From the NCBI GenBank assembly GCA_014584295.1, contig JACTNC010000045.1, positions 62,001 to 126,000 on the forward strand: a DNA stretch of 64,000 bases, written 5' to 3'. Source of the DNA: Verrucomicrobiota bacterium. Lineage in GTDB: Bacteria > Verrucomicrobiota > Verrucomicrobiia > Opitutales > Opitutaceae. Under the pieces are notes generated by a model. That model was given only the letters and a program-made list of their open reading frames with translations. It searched no databases and had not been told where the DNA came from. The translations under genes were made by a program, and so were the position numbers. Shown here piece by piece: positions 46,225 through 57,632 of this stretch. Within the stretch, counting starts at the first letter, position 1; each line of letters opens with the position of its first letter.

Positions 46225-46252
46225 GAAAAGCCCGCTAAAAAGCGGGCTTTTC
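46225..46252. terminator. rho-independent terminator between convergent genes
   Basis: GAAAAGCCCGCT (46225-46236) pairs with AGCGGGCTTTTC (46241-46252) around AAAA. It serves the acidic-tail gene on plus and, with the A-run on its left, could serve hemB on minus. Confidence 0.88.
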
Positions 46253-46265
46253 TCTTGCGCAGGTT

Positions 46266-47282
46266 CTACCTCTCTCCGAGCACGGAAGCCATTTCCTTTG
46301 CAAAATAGGTCAGAATCATGTCCGCACCCGCACGCTTGATTGCAAGGAGCGATTCATGTCGCACCTTCGGCAGATCAAGCCAGCCGCGTTCAGCAGCCGC
46401 ATGGATCTGCGCATACTCACCCGAAACCTGATAGGCGGCGACCGGTCTCTGGGTTGCGTTCCGCACCTCGCGAATGATGTCCAGATACGCGCCAGCGGGT
46501 TTCACCATGAGGATGTCCGCGCCTTCTGACTCATCGAGCGAAACCTCGAGCAGCGCTTCGCGACGGTTCGCGGGATTGATCTGATACGTGCGCTTGTCGA
46601 GCAGATGGGTCCCGGCCGCTTGGGCGCTTCCCACGGCATCTCGAAAAGGACCGTAGTAAGCAGAGGCAAACTTCGCCGAATAGGCCATGATCGCAGTCTG
46701 CGTGTAGCCTGCTGCATCGAGCGCCTTTCGAATCGCTCCGACGCGGCCATCCATCATGTCTGAAGGTGCCACGAAATCCACCCCGGCGGCCGCATGTAGC
46801 ACCGCCATGCGCGAGAGAATTGCGACAGTCTCGTCGTTCTCAACATCAGTGCCGGCAGCATTCAGAACGCCGTCGTGACCATGGCTCGTATACGGATCCA
46901 GGGCGATGTCCGTCATCACCGTAAGGTTTGGGAGCGCCTTCTTGACCGCCCTCACCGCACGCAAAACCAGTCCGTCGTTGTCCAGCGCTGCCGTGCCCCG
47001 CGCGTCCTTCAATCCTGCAGCCAGCTTGGGAAACAGCGCCACCATGGTCACTCCAACATCGGACAGCGCCCGACACTCATGAACAAGTGCCTCACACCCA
47101 TATCTGAAAACACCCGGCATGGAAGAAATGGCTTCGGGCGGCGCGTTTCCCTCCACGACAAACAGAGGGGCGATGAAATCCGCAGGCCTCAAATGGGTTT
47201 CCTCGACCAACGCACGGATCGCAGGAGAGCGCCGCAGTCGGCGCGGACGATGAATCAGGTCAAGCTTGGAGACGGCACACAT
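46266..47282 (-). CDS. hemB: delta-aminolevulinic acid dehydratase (porphobilinogen synthase)
   Basis: Condenses two aminolevulinate molecules to porphobilinogen in heme synthesis. The two Schiff-base lysines are in MAYSAKFASAYYG and MVKPAGAYLD. The active-site metal region, DxCxC...C in zinc enzymes, reads DIALDPYTSHGHDG. The zinc cysteines are replaced by Ala and Asp, so this is a magnesium/potassium-type enzyme. ATG at 47282 (MCAVSKLDL) gives 338 aa; the frame extends six codons upstream. Divergent from cysS. Confidence 0.94.
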   Translation of the reverse strand: MCAVSKLDLIHRPRRLRRSPAIRALVEETHLRPADFIAPLFVVEGNAPPEAISSMPGVFRYGCEALVHECRALSDVGVTMVALFPKLAAGLKDARGTAALDNDGLVLRAVRAVKKALPNLTVMTDIALDPYTSHGHDGVLNAAGTDVENDETVAILSRMAVLHAAAGVDFVAPSDMMDGRVGAIRKALDAAGYTQTAIMAYSAKFASAYYGPFRDAVGSAQAAGTHLLDKRTYQINPANRREALLEVSLDESEGADILMVKPAGAYLDIIREVRNATQRPVAAYQVSGEYAQIHAAAERGWLDLPKVRHESLLAIKRAGADMILTYFAKEMASVLGER

Positions 47283-47479
47283 AGGAACGTTGCCAGACAC
47301 TGAAGCACGCCGCTACGCGCCTCGCCACTCGTTTCTGCTTCAAGCCGGTGCCTGGGTACTCCTCTCGAACGGGGTTGTCTCTGGCCCTCCCACTCAATTG
47401 GAAGGATCCCCGCGCATCGTGCAAAAAGACGTTCCGCTTTTAAAGATTACCTGTTAGCCTCCTCGCTTATCTCCATTTC

Positions 47480-48919
47480 ATGGCCTTACGACTCTTCGAC
47501 TCAATGCAGCGAGAGCTTCGCGAGCTCCGGCAGCCGGATCCCGCAAAGCCGGGGGACCTTTTTACGTTCTACAACTGTGGACCTACTGTCTACGCGCCGG
47601 CGCACATCGGAAATTTTCGCACGTTTCTCGTAAATGACGTCCTCCGTCGCATGCTCGAACTCGAGTTCGGTGCTGACCGGATCAAGCATGTGCGCAACCT
47701 GACTGACGTCGACGACCGCACCATCGCGCAGGCGCAAAAAGAGGGCCGCCCCCTCGCGGAGATCACGCGCAAATGGACGGAAATCTTTCACCACGATTGC
47801 GCGGCGCTCAACTGCCTGCCCCCGCACGTCGAGCCCACTGCGACAGGACACATTCGCGAACAGGTGAACATGATCGAGGTGCTGATGGAAAAGGGAAATG
47901 CCTACCGCGCGCCCGATGGATCCGTTTATTTCAGGGTCAGCTCCTTTGCCGACTACGGCAGGCTTTCCCGCATAAAGGAGCGGGAACTCAAGGTCACCAA
48001 CACGCTTGCCGACGCCGACCACAAGGACGACTTGAGCGACTTCGCGCTCTGGAAGGCCTACAAGCCCTCGGAGGATGGCGATGTCAAGTGGACGGGTCCG
48101 CGTGGCGCGGAGCCAGGCCGTCCCGGTTGGCACATCGAGTGCAGCGCCATGAGCAAGAAACACCTCGGTGACACCATCGATCTGCATACCGGCGGAGTGG
48201 ATCTGCTCTTTCCCCACCACGAAAACGAAATCGCCCAAAGCCAATGCTGCAACGGCACGACCTTCGCGCGGCATTGGTACCACAGCGAACATCTGCTCGT
48301 GAACGGCACCACCATGAGCAAGAGCAAGGGCAACTTCTTCACGCTCTCCGATCTCACCGCTAAGGGCTATTCGCCGATGGCCATCCGCCTCGCCCTGCTC
48401 TCGGGGCACCCGCGCAAGCAACTGAATTTTACCCTCGATTCACTTCACGCCGCCGAGAGTGCACTCAGGAAACTTCAGTCACTCGCGGACAGAACGATTG
48501 CCTCCGCGGGAAAAACCACGGCCGATTTCTACAATGCGGCTGAAATCCTTCGACATCGCGCCGCCCCCGAACTCGCATCGCGCGGCCTTTCGAGCCTGCG
48601 CGAGGATCTCAACACTCCAGGAGCCCTGGGAGAACTGTTTTCAGAGCGGACGTCTCTCGATTCAGGTCGCGACGACTCCCCGATCGGCGAATTCCGGAGC
48701 CTCGCACGAATCATCTATGCACTTGGCTTGAACCTCCATCCGGCCACAGCATCGACCGCAGAGGCCCCAGCAGCCGTCAGGCAACTGGCCGAACAGCGCT
48801 GGGCTGCCAAGGTTGCACGCGATTTCAAGGCGGCGGATGCACTCCGTGCGGAAATCGCCGCGGCAGGCTGGTCGATGCTGGACCGGAAGGACGGATTCAC
48901 GCTCGAACCCAAGAAGTAG
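47480..48919 (+). CDS. cysS: cysteinyl-tRNA synthetase
   Basis: Charges tRNA-Cys. Class I motifs are HIGN in APAHIGNFRTFLVND and the KMSKS equivalent TMSKSKGNFF. Zinc ligands come from NCGPTVY, HIECSAMS and the HHENE segment. The DALR-type anticodon-binding tail ends with AAGWSMLDRKDGFTLEP. 479 aa is a normal length. thrS follows 47 bases later on the same strand. Confidence 0.96.
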   Translation: MALRLFDSMQRELRELRQPDPAKPGDLFTFYNCGPTVYAPAHIGNFRTFLVNDVLRRMLELEFGADRIKHVRNLTDVDDRTIAQAQKEGRPLAEITRKWTEIFHHDCAALNCLPPHVEPTATGHIREQVNMIEVLMEKGNAYRAPDGSVYFRVSSFADYGRLSRIKERELKVTNTLADADHKDDLSDFALWKAYKPSEDGDVKWTGPRGAEPGRPGWHIECSAMSKKHLGDTIDLHTGGVDLLFPHHENEIAQSQCCNGTTFARHWYHSEHLLVNGTTMSKSKGNFFTLSDLTAKGYSPMAIRLALLSGHPRKQLNFTLDSLHAAESALRKLQSLADRTIASAGKTTADFYNAAEILRHRAAPELASRGLSSLREDLNTPGALGELFSERTSLDSGRDDSPIGEFRSLARIIYALGLNLHPATASTAEAPAAVRQLAEQRWAAKVARDFKAADALRAEIAAAGWSMLDRKDGFTLEPKK

Positions 48920-48966
48920 CCGCATTTTCCTTCCGACCGCTCCCTCACCCTTTTTCCTCCCTTCAC

Positions 48967-50877
48967 ATGGCAATGTCTCCGCTCGAAGAACTGCGTCACT
49001 CCGCATCACACATCCTGGCAACCGCCGTCCTGCGCCTGTTTCCCGATGCCAAGCTCGACATCGGCCCCCCCACCGACTCCGGGTTCTACTACGACATCGA
49101 TCTCGATCACAAGCTGACGCAGGACGACCTCGGCAGGATCGAAGCCGAGATGAAGAAGATTGCGGACGAGAACCAGCCATTCATTCGCAAGGAGGTCAGC
49201 CGCGCTGAAGCCATCGACATCATCCGCCAGCGCGGACAGGAACGGTACAAGCTCGGGCGTCTGGCGGACATCCCCGAGGGCGAGGCGATCTCGTTTTATC
49301 AGAACGGCGAGTTCATCGACCTTTGCGCGGGCACCCACGTCCGCTACACCTCAAAGCTGAAGGCCTTCAAGCTGCTGTCGATCGCAGGCGCCTATCACCG
49401 AGGCGACGAAAAGAACGCTCAGCTCCAGCGAATCTACGGAACCGCATTCCCAACCAAGGAGGAACTCGCACAGCACCTCGAACGCCTGGAGCAGGCCAAG
49501 GCCCGCGATCACCGCAAACTTGGCAAGGATCTCAAGCTCTTCGTCATCGACGAGGATGTCGGACAGGGACTGATCCTCTGGACGCCCAACGGTTCGATCC
49601 TTCGCCAGGAACTCCAGAGTTTTATCGGCGAGGAGCTCCGCAAACAGGGCTACAGCCAGGTCTTCACGCCGCACATCGGCAAACTCGAACTCTACAAGAC
49701 CTCCGGCCACTTCCCCTACTACAAGGATTCCCAGTTCAGCCCGGTCGTTGAAAACGAGTCGCTGGCCTCCATCATCCGCGAGGGCTGCAGTTGCGCGGAC
49801 ATGGTAGCGCGCCTCGATGCCGTCTCCGCCAAACTGAGGGAGACCGTCAACGCACGCTCTGGCAAGGAGGTCATCCCTGCGGACCGCGTGCTCGACGCGG
49901 ACAAACTGCTCGACGGCTTCATGCTGAAGCCGATGAATTGCCCCCATCACATCAAGATCTTTGCCTCGCAGCCGCACAGTTATCGCGATCTTCCCGTGAG
50001 GCTGGCGGAGTTCGGCACGGTTTACCGCTGGGAGCAGAGCGGTGAACTCAATGGCATGACGCGCGTCCGCGGATTTACCCAGGATGACGCGCATCTCTTC
50101 TGCACGGAAGCACAGGTCGAGCAGGAGGTGCTGGGTTGCCTTTCCCTCGTCAAGATTGTCCTGACGACACTCGGCATGAGCGACTACCGCGTCCGTGTCG
50201 GACTGCGCGATCCGGACTCCAACAAGTACACCGGCTCTCCGGAAAACTGGGACAAGGCCGAGGCTGCATGCAGGCATGCAGCGAAGACCTTGGGAGTCCC
50301 TTTCACCGAGGAGCCAGGCGAGGCCGCCTTCTACGGGCCAAAGATCGATTTTGTCGTCAAGGATGTCATCGGACGCGAATGGCAGCTCGGAACGGTTCAG
50401 GTTGATTACAATCTGCCCGTGCGCTTCGGGCTCTCCTACATCGGAGCCGACAATCAGGCTCACACGCCCGTGATGATCCACCGCGCGCCCTTCGGCTCCA
50501 TGGAGCGCTTCTGCGGCGTTCTCATTGAGCACTTCGGCGGAGACTTTCCTGCGTGGCTTGCGCCAGAGCAGGTGCGGCTCGTGCCGATCAGCGACAAGGT
50601 CATCGACTATGGTCAGAACCTGCTTCGCCAATTGAAGGCAGCGGGCATTCGTGCCTCGCTTGATGAGCACAGCGACAAGCTCGGCGCAAAGATCCGCCGT
50701 GCCGAACTGGAAAAGGTCCCCTACACGCTCGTCCTGGGCGCAAAGGAAGCCGAATCCCAGTCCGTGAGCGTGCGCTCACGCGCGAAGGGCGACGAGGGCG
50801 TGCATGCTTTCACTGCCTTCCTCGACCGCATCAAGACGGAGATCGCGAACAGGGCCTTGCCGGAAAAGAAAAAATGA
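48967..50877 (+). CDS. thrS: threonyl-tRNA synthetase without TGS domain and with a catalytic-domain insertion
   Basis: Charges tRNA-Thr and edits Ser-tRNA-Thr. The protein begins directly with the editing domain (LRHSASHILATAVLRLFP, HxxxH), so the N-terminal roughly 60-residue TGS domain of most bacterial ThrS is absent. Motif 2 is YRWEQSGELNGMTRVRGFTQ and motif 3 RAPFGSMERFCGVLIE. Between YYKDSQF (ends residue 257) and FMLKPMNCPHH (from 318) lies an insertion of about 50 residues (including REGCSCADMVARLDAVSAK) not present in E. coli ThrS. The C-terminal anticodon-binding domain is complete. 636 aa. Confidence 0.95.
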   Translation: MAMSPLEELRHSASHILATAVLRLFPDAKLDIGPPTDSGFYYDIDLDHKLTQDDLGRIEAEMKKIADENQPFIRKEVSRAEAIDIIRQRGQERYKLGRLADIPEGEAISFYQNGEFIDLCAGTHVRYTSKLKAFKLLSIAGAYHRGDEKNAQLQRIYGTAFPTKEELAQHLERLEQAKARDHRKLGKDLKLFVIDEDVGQGLILWTPNGSILRQELQSFIGEELRKQGYSQVFTPHIGKLELYKTSGHFPYYKDSQFSPVVENESLASIIREGCSCADMVARLDAVSAKLRETVNARSGKEVIPADRVLDADKLLDGFMLKPMNCPHHIKIFASQPHSYRDLPVRLAEFGTVYRWEQSGELNGMTRVRGFTQDDAHLFCTEAQVEQEVLGCLSLVKIVLTTLGMSDYRVRVGLRDPDSNKYTGSPENWDKAEAACRHAAKTLGVPFTEEPGEAAFYGPKIDFVVKDVIGREWQLGTVQVDYNLPVRFGLSYIGADNQAHTPVMIHRAPFGSMERFCGVLIEHFGGDFPAWLAPEQVRLVPISDKVIDYGQNLLRQLKAAGIRASLDEHSDKLGAKIRRAELEKVPYTLVLGAKEAESQSVSVRSRAKGDEGVHAFTAFLDRIKTEIANRALPEKKK

Positions 50878-50969
50878 ACCGTTGAGCGATCCGCTGGCAA
50901 AGCGGTTCCATCCCTTTCAATGCTTGATTCGGACTAGCTGCCGCTCGCTGAACATCTGTGCCGATCACC

Positions 50970-51470
50970 ATGACCGCCTGGCGCGAAGAATTGAATGCCA
51001 TCATCGGTGCCCGCCACGGCGGGCAGGTGGCCAGCGTGCTGTCTCAACTGCAGGACCTCGATCTCCGGTACCCCCACATCGCCGAAATACAATATCAGCT
51101 CGCATGGACGCTCGAAAGCATGGGACGCTATGCCGAGTCCGCAGTGCGATATGACAACGCCATCTCTTTCGGCCTGCCCCCCAATGAGCTATCAGGCGCA
51201 TGGATCGGACTGAGTTCCTCACTCCGTCAGACGGGCAACCCGAAACAGGCAGTCGACATCTTACGTCGGGCCAGAAGCCAGTTTCCAGAAAACCGAGAGA
51301 TTGATGCCTTCCTGGCTCTGGCGCTCCACGCTGCCGGGCAGCATGACGAAGCCATAGTCACCGCCCTGACTGTCCTGATCGAAACTTCAGAGGATGTCGG
51401 AGTGACAGCGTATCAGCGGTCGCTTCGACACCATTTGCGGTACCTTAGTGGGTCGGGAAACAGCTCCTAA
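50970..51470 (+). CDS. small tetratricopeptide-repeat protein
   Basis: 166 aa, cytosolic, predicted protein-binding scaffold. About four helical repeats are visible: YQLAWTLESMGRYAESAVRY, WIGLSSSLRQTGNPKQAVDI, FLALALHAAGQHDEAIVTAL. It resembles the PF12688-type TPR proteins of similar size. ATG at 50970 was chosen over a GTG four codons upstream. Function unknown; convergent with glnB. Confidence 0.75.
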   Translation: MTAWREELNAIIGARHGGQVASVLSQLQDLDLRYPHIAEIQYQLAWTLESMGRYAESAVRYDNAISFGLPPNELSGAWIGLSSSLRQTGNPKQAVDILRRARSQFPENREIDAFLALALHAAGQHDEAIVTALTVLIETSEDVGVTAYQRSLRHHLRYLSGSGNSS

Positions 51471-51501
51471 TCCGATTCTTCGTCGAAAGTGGCGACCTTC
51501 T

Positions 51502-53693
<2,192 letters not shown>

Positions 53694-53741
53694 GGACGTA
53701 TGAAGGGACAATCTAAGCGGGCCGGTTATGGCCCCGGCAAC

Positions 53742-55172
53742 CTAAATTCCTGACGGAAGCAGCGCCGCATCCTGCATGCCATGGATGATCTTCTTGTCTG
53801 GAGGACAGAAGGTTGCGAGTGCGCCGCTCAACTTCGGCACACCGTCGACGACAAAATAATAGGGGCATAGGCGGAGTCGCCCAGAGGATTCAATCACGGG
53901 GTGCCCGGGTTCATTCGAATACAGCGGATGCTGCGCTCGTCGCGGCTTTCGATACTCCTGCAGGATGTGGAGATGGACCGGGGCATCCGCCATGGCGATA
54001 TCCAGACCTGCCTGCCATTCCTCCCGCGAGCAGTCGCTGCCGAGGATCACGCTCCGCGCCCCCCAGGCAGTCTCGTGATAACCGGAAATCTTGATAATCA
54101 AGTCGCGCTCCTTTTGCGAAGCACCTGCAAGCTGACGCCAATCCGTCAATGCCCTGCCTCCTACCTTTGGCCCCTCCAGCACCGCGCCTGGAGGAAGGGG
54201 CACGTCATCCATCACCCATGTCCCCGGAATGATTTGGCGAAGGAGTTTTAATGTGCGTCCGCTGAGATTCTCGGTCCAGAAGTCAGCCAGTCGGTGATGA
54301 TGAAAAAGCGCAAACGACAGTTTCTCCTCCTGGAAGGCACGCATCGGCGGGGCAATGGCAACTTCTCCCGCTGCCCACGCCTCCAGGATGTACTTGGATG
54401 TGCGTATGTTTTCGAGATCGAAGAGTTCGAAGAAGCGATAGATGACGTCGATCTTCTCGGGGTTCCCCTCGACATCAAAACACAGCGTTGTGCCCAACGG
54501 GAAAATGTCATCCGGATCGAGACAGAAGACCCGCTTGCCCTGCAACTGCAACTGGTGCGCGAGCCACTCCATTTCAGGGCGATAGGTTCCCGCTTCGTCG
54601 GATACCACAAGGGCAATCAGCGGATTCCTTACCTCTGTGCGAAGGGATGCCAGCGACGCATGAAAGTTGCTCACCATCGAGTCATTCCCGCCCAGGATGC
54701 CCGACTCCGTGGGTGCGTTAATTGGGACACCCGCCGGGCTGCCATGGGCATACAGTCGGTTGAGAAAAGCCGTGAGCCCAATGCCCCCCGGAACCGAATC
54801 CAGTTCGGTCATCACAAACCCCTCCTCCGTCAACAGCAGATCCGGACGCAACACCGTCGGAAACGCACCGCGATTCCGGGGATCCCGCCCGTGAGCGACA
54901 AGTGTTTCGGGTTTCCCCCGATCGAGGTATTCCGCCACCCAGGGCGCAAGCAGCGGTTTGTTTCGAAGGAGATTCTTTCCCGACGCGGAACGAAGATAGA
55001 GCGTCTCAAGCGCCTGATGGTATTCCAGACACGCAGCTCCAATCTCTTCCAACTGCCTTGCCTGCTCGGGAGTCAGCTTCCATGCCATGGGCGACAACTG
55101 CCAGGTCTTCGCCTCAAAAAGCGGCTGATTGGCGAGGGCACGCTGAATCGTCTCGTGGGAAAGTTCGGGCAT
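53742..55172 (-). CDS. ATP-grasp-like protein of unknown substrate
   Basis: 476 aa, no signal peptide. RPDLLLTEEGFVMTELDSVPGGIG resembles, in its shorter core TELDSVPGGIG, the ENSxPGG-type loop of glutathionylspermidine-synthase-like and circularly permuted ATP-grasp proteins. RDLIIKISGYHETAWGARSV could be the nucleotide-binding lysine strand. The C-terminal region has RLRLCPYYFVVDG. If correct it would be an amide- or ester-bond ligase, but the assignment rests on motif resemblance only. Stand-alone gene. Confidence 0.55.
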   Translation of the reverse strand: MPELSHETIQRALANQPLFEAKTWQLSPMAWKLTPEQARQLEEIGAACLEYHQALETLYLRSASGKNLLRNKPLLAPWVAEYLDRGKPETLVAHGRDPRNRGAFPTVLRPDLLLTEEGFVMTELDSVPGGIGLTAFLNRLYAHGSPAGVPINAPTESGILGGNDSMVSNFHASLASLRTEVRNPLIALVVSDEAGTYRPEMEWLAHQLQLQGKRVFCLDPDDIFPLGTTLCFDVEGNPEKIDVIYRFFELFDLENIRTSKYILEAWAAGEVAIAPPMRAFQEEKLSFALFHHHRLADFWTENLSGRTLKLLRQIIPGTWVMDDVPLPPGAVLEGPKVGGRALTDWRQLAGASQKERDLIIKISGYHETAWGARSVILGSDCSREEWQAGLDIAMADAPVHLHILQEYRKPRRAQHPLYSNEPGHPVIESSGRLRLCPYYFVVDGVPKLSGALATFCPPDKKIIHGMQDAALLPSGI

Positions 55173-55343
55173 GGTGCGAAGGATGCGTAGGCAGGTGTCC
55201 CTAAAAATAGAACAAGCCACTCATTCCAACAGATACCCAGGTCGCATTCAATCGAAACCGGCCATAGACCTTGATCCCGATGCAGACCTCGTGCTTTCGT
55301 AATTTTCCGACAATTCCAAGATATGCCCCGCAAGCCAACTGCC

Positions 55344-56969
55344 ATGAAAATCCGCCTCATCCCCGTCTGGTTCGCATTTGGATTGCTGAGTGGATTCGCG
55401 AATCCTCCCGCCGACACGCAGCACAGGCTCGATGAATGGGCGGGAAATCAACCTGGAGGGGCGTCGGTGGCGTGGGTTGACCAGGATGGAGAGGTTTTTT
55501 TCACCACCGGACATTTCAATGCCAATTCCTCTCCGGCGATCACCCCGGACACGTTCTTTGAAATCGGCTCGATCACCAAGGTGTTCACCGCGCTCCTCCT
55601 CGCGGAATCAGAGCGTCAGCACAAGGTGAGTCTGCTGGATCCGGTGTCCAGGTATCTCTTGCCCTCTGCCGATCCCGCACAGGAATCCCTGCAGAAGATC
55701 ACGTTGTTATCGCTCGCAACGCATCAATCGGGTCTCCCCCGCCTGCCGGCCAATCTCTCAGGCGGACGGGCGTCGAGCCTTGATCCCTACGCGGACTACA
55801 ATCGAAACGATCTGCTCGACGCCTTTCGCCTTCACGCCAGGAAGGCGGAAGTGGGCCGGTCCATTCTGTATTCAAATTTCGGATTCGCTGTCCTGGGCGA
55901 AGCCGTCGCCTCCGCATGGGGCGTCTCCTATGATGCAGCCCTTCGCTATCACCTATTCACTCCACTCGGAATGAAGCAATCCCGGCTGGGTCTGCTCGGC
56001 ACCCCTTCCCCCGAAGGACTCGCGACCGGGCTGAGCGGCGGCGGGCCTGTGCCCGACTGGAAATTTCAGGCATTTGCTCCCGCCGGGGCTCTGCGCAGTT
56101 CCGCCAGGGAGATGGCCCTGTTCATGAAAGCCGCACTCGAACTTGAGCCATCCCCGTTGCATGAGGCATTTGAAGCGACGTTCGCAGTCCGCGCTCCACA
56201 TCCCGACACGGGCGGTGACATCGGACTGGCTTGGATGTTGTTCAAGCGAGGGTCCGATTCCTTCGCCTGGCACAATGGTGCTACCGCGGGCCACCGCTCC
56301 GTCATCGTGCTCGATCGCACGCAGAAGCGCGGCGTGCTCATACTGTCCAACCTTTCCAAGCCGCCCGAATCGCTTGCCTTCCCTCTCCTCGGGACCCCGC
56401 TTCCGGCACCCAACACCCGGATCGAAAACGCCGCCGAATACGTTGGCTTATATCCGTTGTCTCCGGCCTTTTCACTCAGGATCACTGAAAAGGACGGCTC
56501 GCTCCTGGTGCAGGGCACGGGCCAAGGCCAGCTCTCCCTTCGCCCCACCGCGGTCGACCGGTTTGCAGCAATCGGTGTGGCTGCAGAGATCGAATTTGAA
56601 CGCGACGCAAACGGCGGGGTCACTGGACTGACGCTCCACCAGAACGGGGCCCAGACAAAAGGTCCGCGGCAGGCCTTGCCGCCGCCACCCACGGAAACAT
56701 CTCTGCCCGCAACGGTGCTCGCCGAGTACCCGGGAGAGTACCCGGCCAGCTATGCGTACGTTTTTCGAATCACCCTCGAGGAAGGCACCCTTTTCATCCA
56801 GGCCGCCGGTCAGCCCAAACTCCCCTTGACGGCCTCGGGCAAGGACGAGTTCTTCAGCAAGAGCATCGATCTGCGGATCTCCTTCACACGAAATGAAGGT
56901 GGAAAGGTCAATGGATTCATCCTTCGACAAGGCGGCGCGGAAGTGAAAGCCAACCGAACGGTAAACTAG
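55344..56969 (+). CDS. exported serine hydrolase of the beta-lactamase/penicillin-binding class C fold
   Basis: A signal peptide (MKIRLIPVWFAFGLLSGFAN) leads into the catalytic domain. The SxxK motif is SITK (Ser76, Lys79), the YxN motif is YSN in SILYSNFGFAVLGE, and HNGATAGH takes the place of the KTG box. About 175 C-terminal residues form two similar beta-rich repeats (EYVGLYPLSPAFSLRITEKD and EYPGEYPASYAYVFRITLEE), as often attached to periplasmic esterases or D-amino-acid peptidases. 541 aa. It is more likely a peptidase or esterase than a resistance beta-lactamase. Confidence 0.85.
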   Translation: MKIRLIPVWFAFGLLSGFANPPADTQHRLDEWAGNQPGGASVAWVDQDGEVFFTTGHFNANSSPAITPDTFFEIGSITKVFTALLLAESERQHKVSLLDPVSRYLLPSADPAQESLQKITLLSLATHQSGLPRLPANLSGGRASSLDPYADYNRNDLLDAFRLHARKAEVGRSILYSNFGFAVLGEAVASAWGVSYDAALRYHLFTPLGMKQSRLGLLGTPSPEGLATGLSGGGPVPDWKFQAFAPAGALRSSAREMALFMKAALELEPSPLHEAFEATFAVRAPHPDTGGDIGLAWMLFKRGSDSFAWHNGATAGHRSVIVLDRTQKRGVLILSNLSKPPESLAFPLLGTPLPAPNTRIENAAEYVGLYPLSPAFSLRITEKDGSLLVQGTGQGQLSLRPTAVDRFAAIGVAAEIEFERDANGGVTGLTLHQNGAQTKGPRQALPPPPTETSLPATVLAEYPGEYPASYAYVFRITLEEGTLFIQAAGQPKLPLTASGKDEFFSKSIDLRISFTRNEGGKVNGFILRQGGAEVKANRTVN

Positions 56970-57357
56970 CCGGAAGCCCTGCGCGCAGAACTGTATCCAT
57001 CCTTCCACTACCCAGCAATTCCTCCCTCCCAACGTTTGCGGCCGTGCTCAACTCAGGAGAAAGCGTGATCCATTCGCTATCAACGAGCATCTCACGGAAT
57101 TGGTAGCTGCGGAGGGATCAATGCCTTCAGGTCGAAGCCGAGCATCGAAGCTCACCGCACCTTCTCCGCGATCAACCAGCCAAGGCCGCGCCGACCAAAT
57201 GAGAGAAGCCTGCTCCCAAGATACTGCTCCGCCTGTAGTGATCATGCGGTGAAATCAATCCGCACACTTCACGGCTGGAGGGAGCAAAAGATGCGACCTT
57301 TCCCACGGCCCGAGCCGTCGCATTGACACCACCTTTGGATGCCATCACATTGGCGGT
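56970..57357. other. gap at the edge of the accessory island
   Basis: About 390 bases with no recognisable gene on either strand apart from a promoter-like site near its end. No tRNA, direct repeat or integrase marks an insertion point. Confidence 0.4.
57323..57351 (+). promoter_or_regulatory. possible promoter of vapBC
   Basis: A perfect TTGACA (57323-57328) is followed after 17 bases by CACATT (57346-57351), a poor -10. Transcription would begin at or next to the vapB ATG, giving a nearly leaderless message. Confidence 0.35.
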
Positions 57358-57627
57358 ATGACGCGAACGCAAATCCAACTCCCCGACGAAACCTATGCCC
57401 GCGCCAAGAAACTCTGCGAGGCGCGGGAGATCCCCCTCGCCGAACTCGCCCGGCGCGGCATCGAATACATCCTCAGCGTGTATGCCCCGGAGCCGGACGC
57501 GAACCGCGACTGGCAGCCGCCGAAGCCACGCGACCTCGGCTGGAAGGGCCTGAGCCATGGGCAAATCAAGGCCGAAGCCCAGCTCACCAACACCGAACTC
57601 CGTCTCACCCGGCGCAGGAAGAAGTAA
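57358..57627 (+). CDS. vapB: VapB-type antitoxin, ribbon-helix-helix
   Basis: 89 aa. The N-terminus TQIQLPDETYARAKKLCEAR and LAELARRGIEYIL is a ribbon-helix-helix DNA-binding motif. The Pro/Trp-rich tail (WQPPKPRDLGWKG) is the toxin-binding part. It ends 5 bases before vapC, forming a two-gene module directly upstream of the restriction operon. Confidence 0.75.
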   Translation: MTRTQIQLPDETYARAKKLCEAREIPLAELARRGIEYILSVYAPEPDANRDWQPPKPRDLGWKGLSHGQIKAEAQLTNTELRLTRRRKK

Positions 57628-57632
57628 CCGCC

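Noticed and set aside
55344-56969. Antibiotic-resistance beta-lactamase
   Set aside because: It has SxxK and YxN but two extra C-terminal beta repeats and no resistance context. A periplasmic peptidase or esterase role is more likely.
57048-57245. 65-codon minus-strand frame before vapB
   Set aside because: No ribosome-binding site, no recognised family, and it ends in a region of no conservation that I can judge; too weak to list as a gene.
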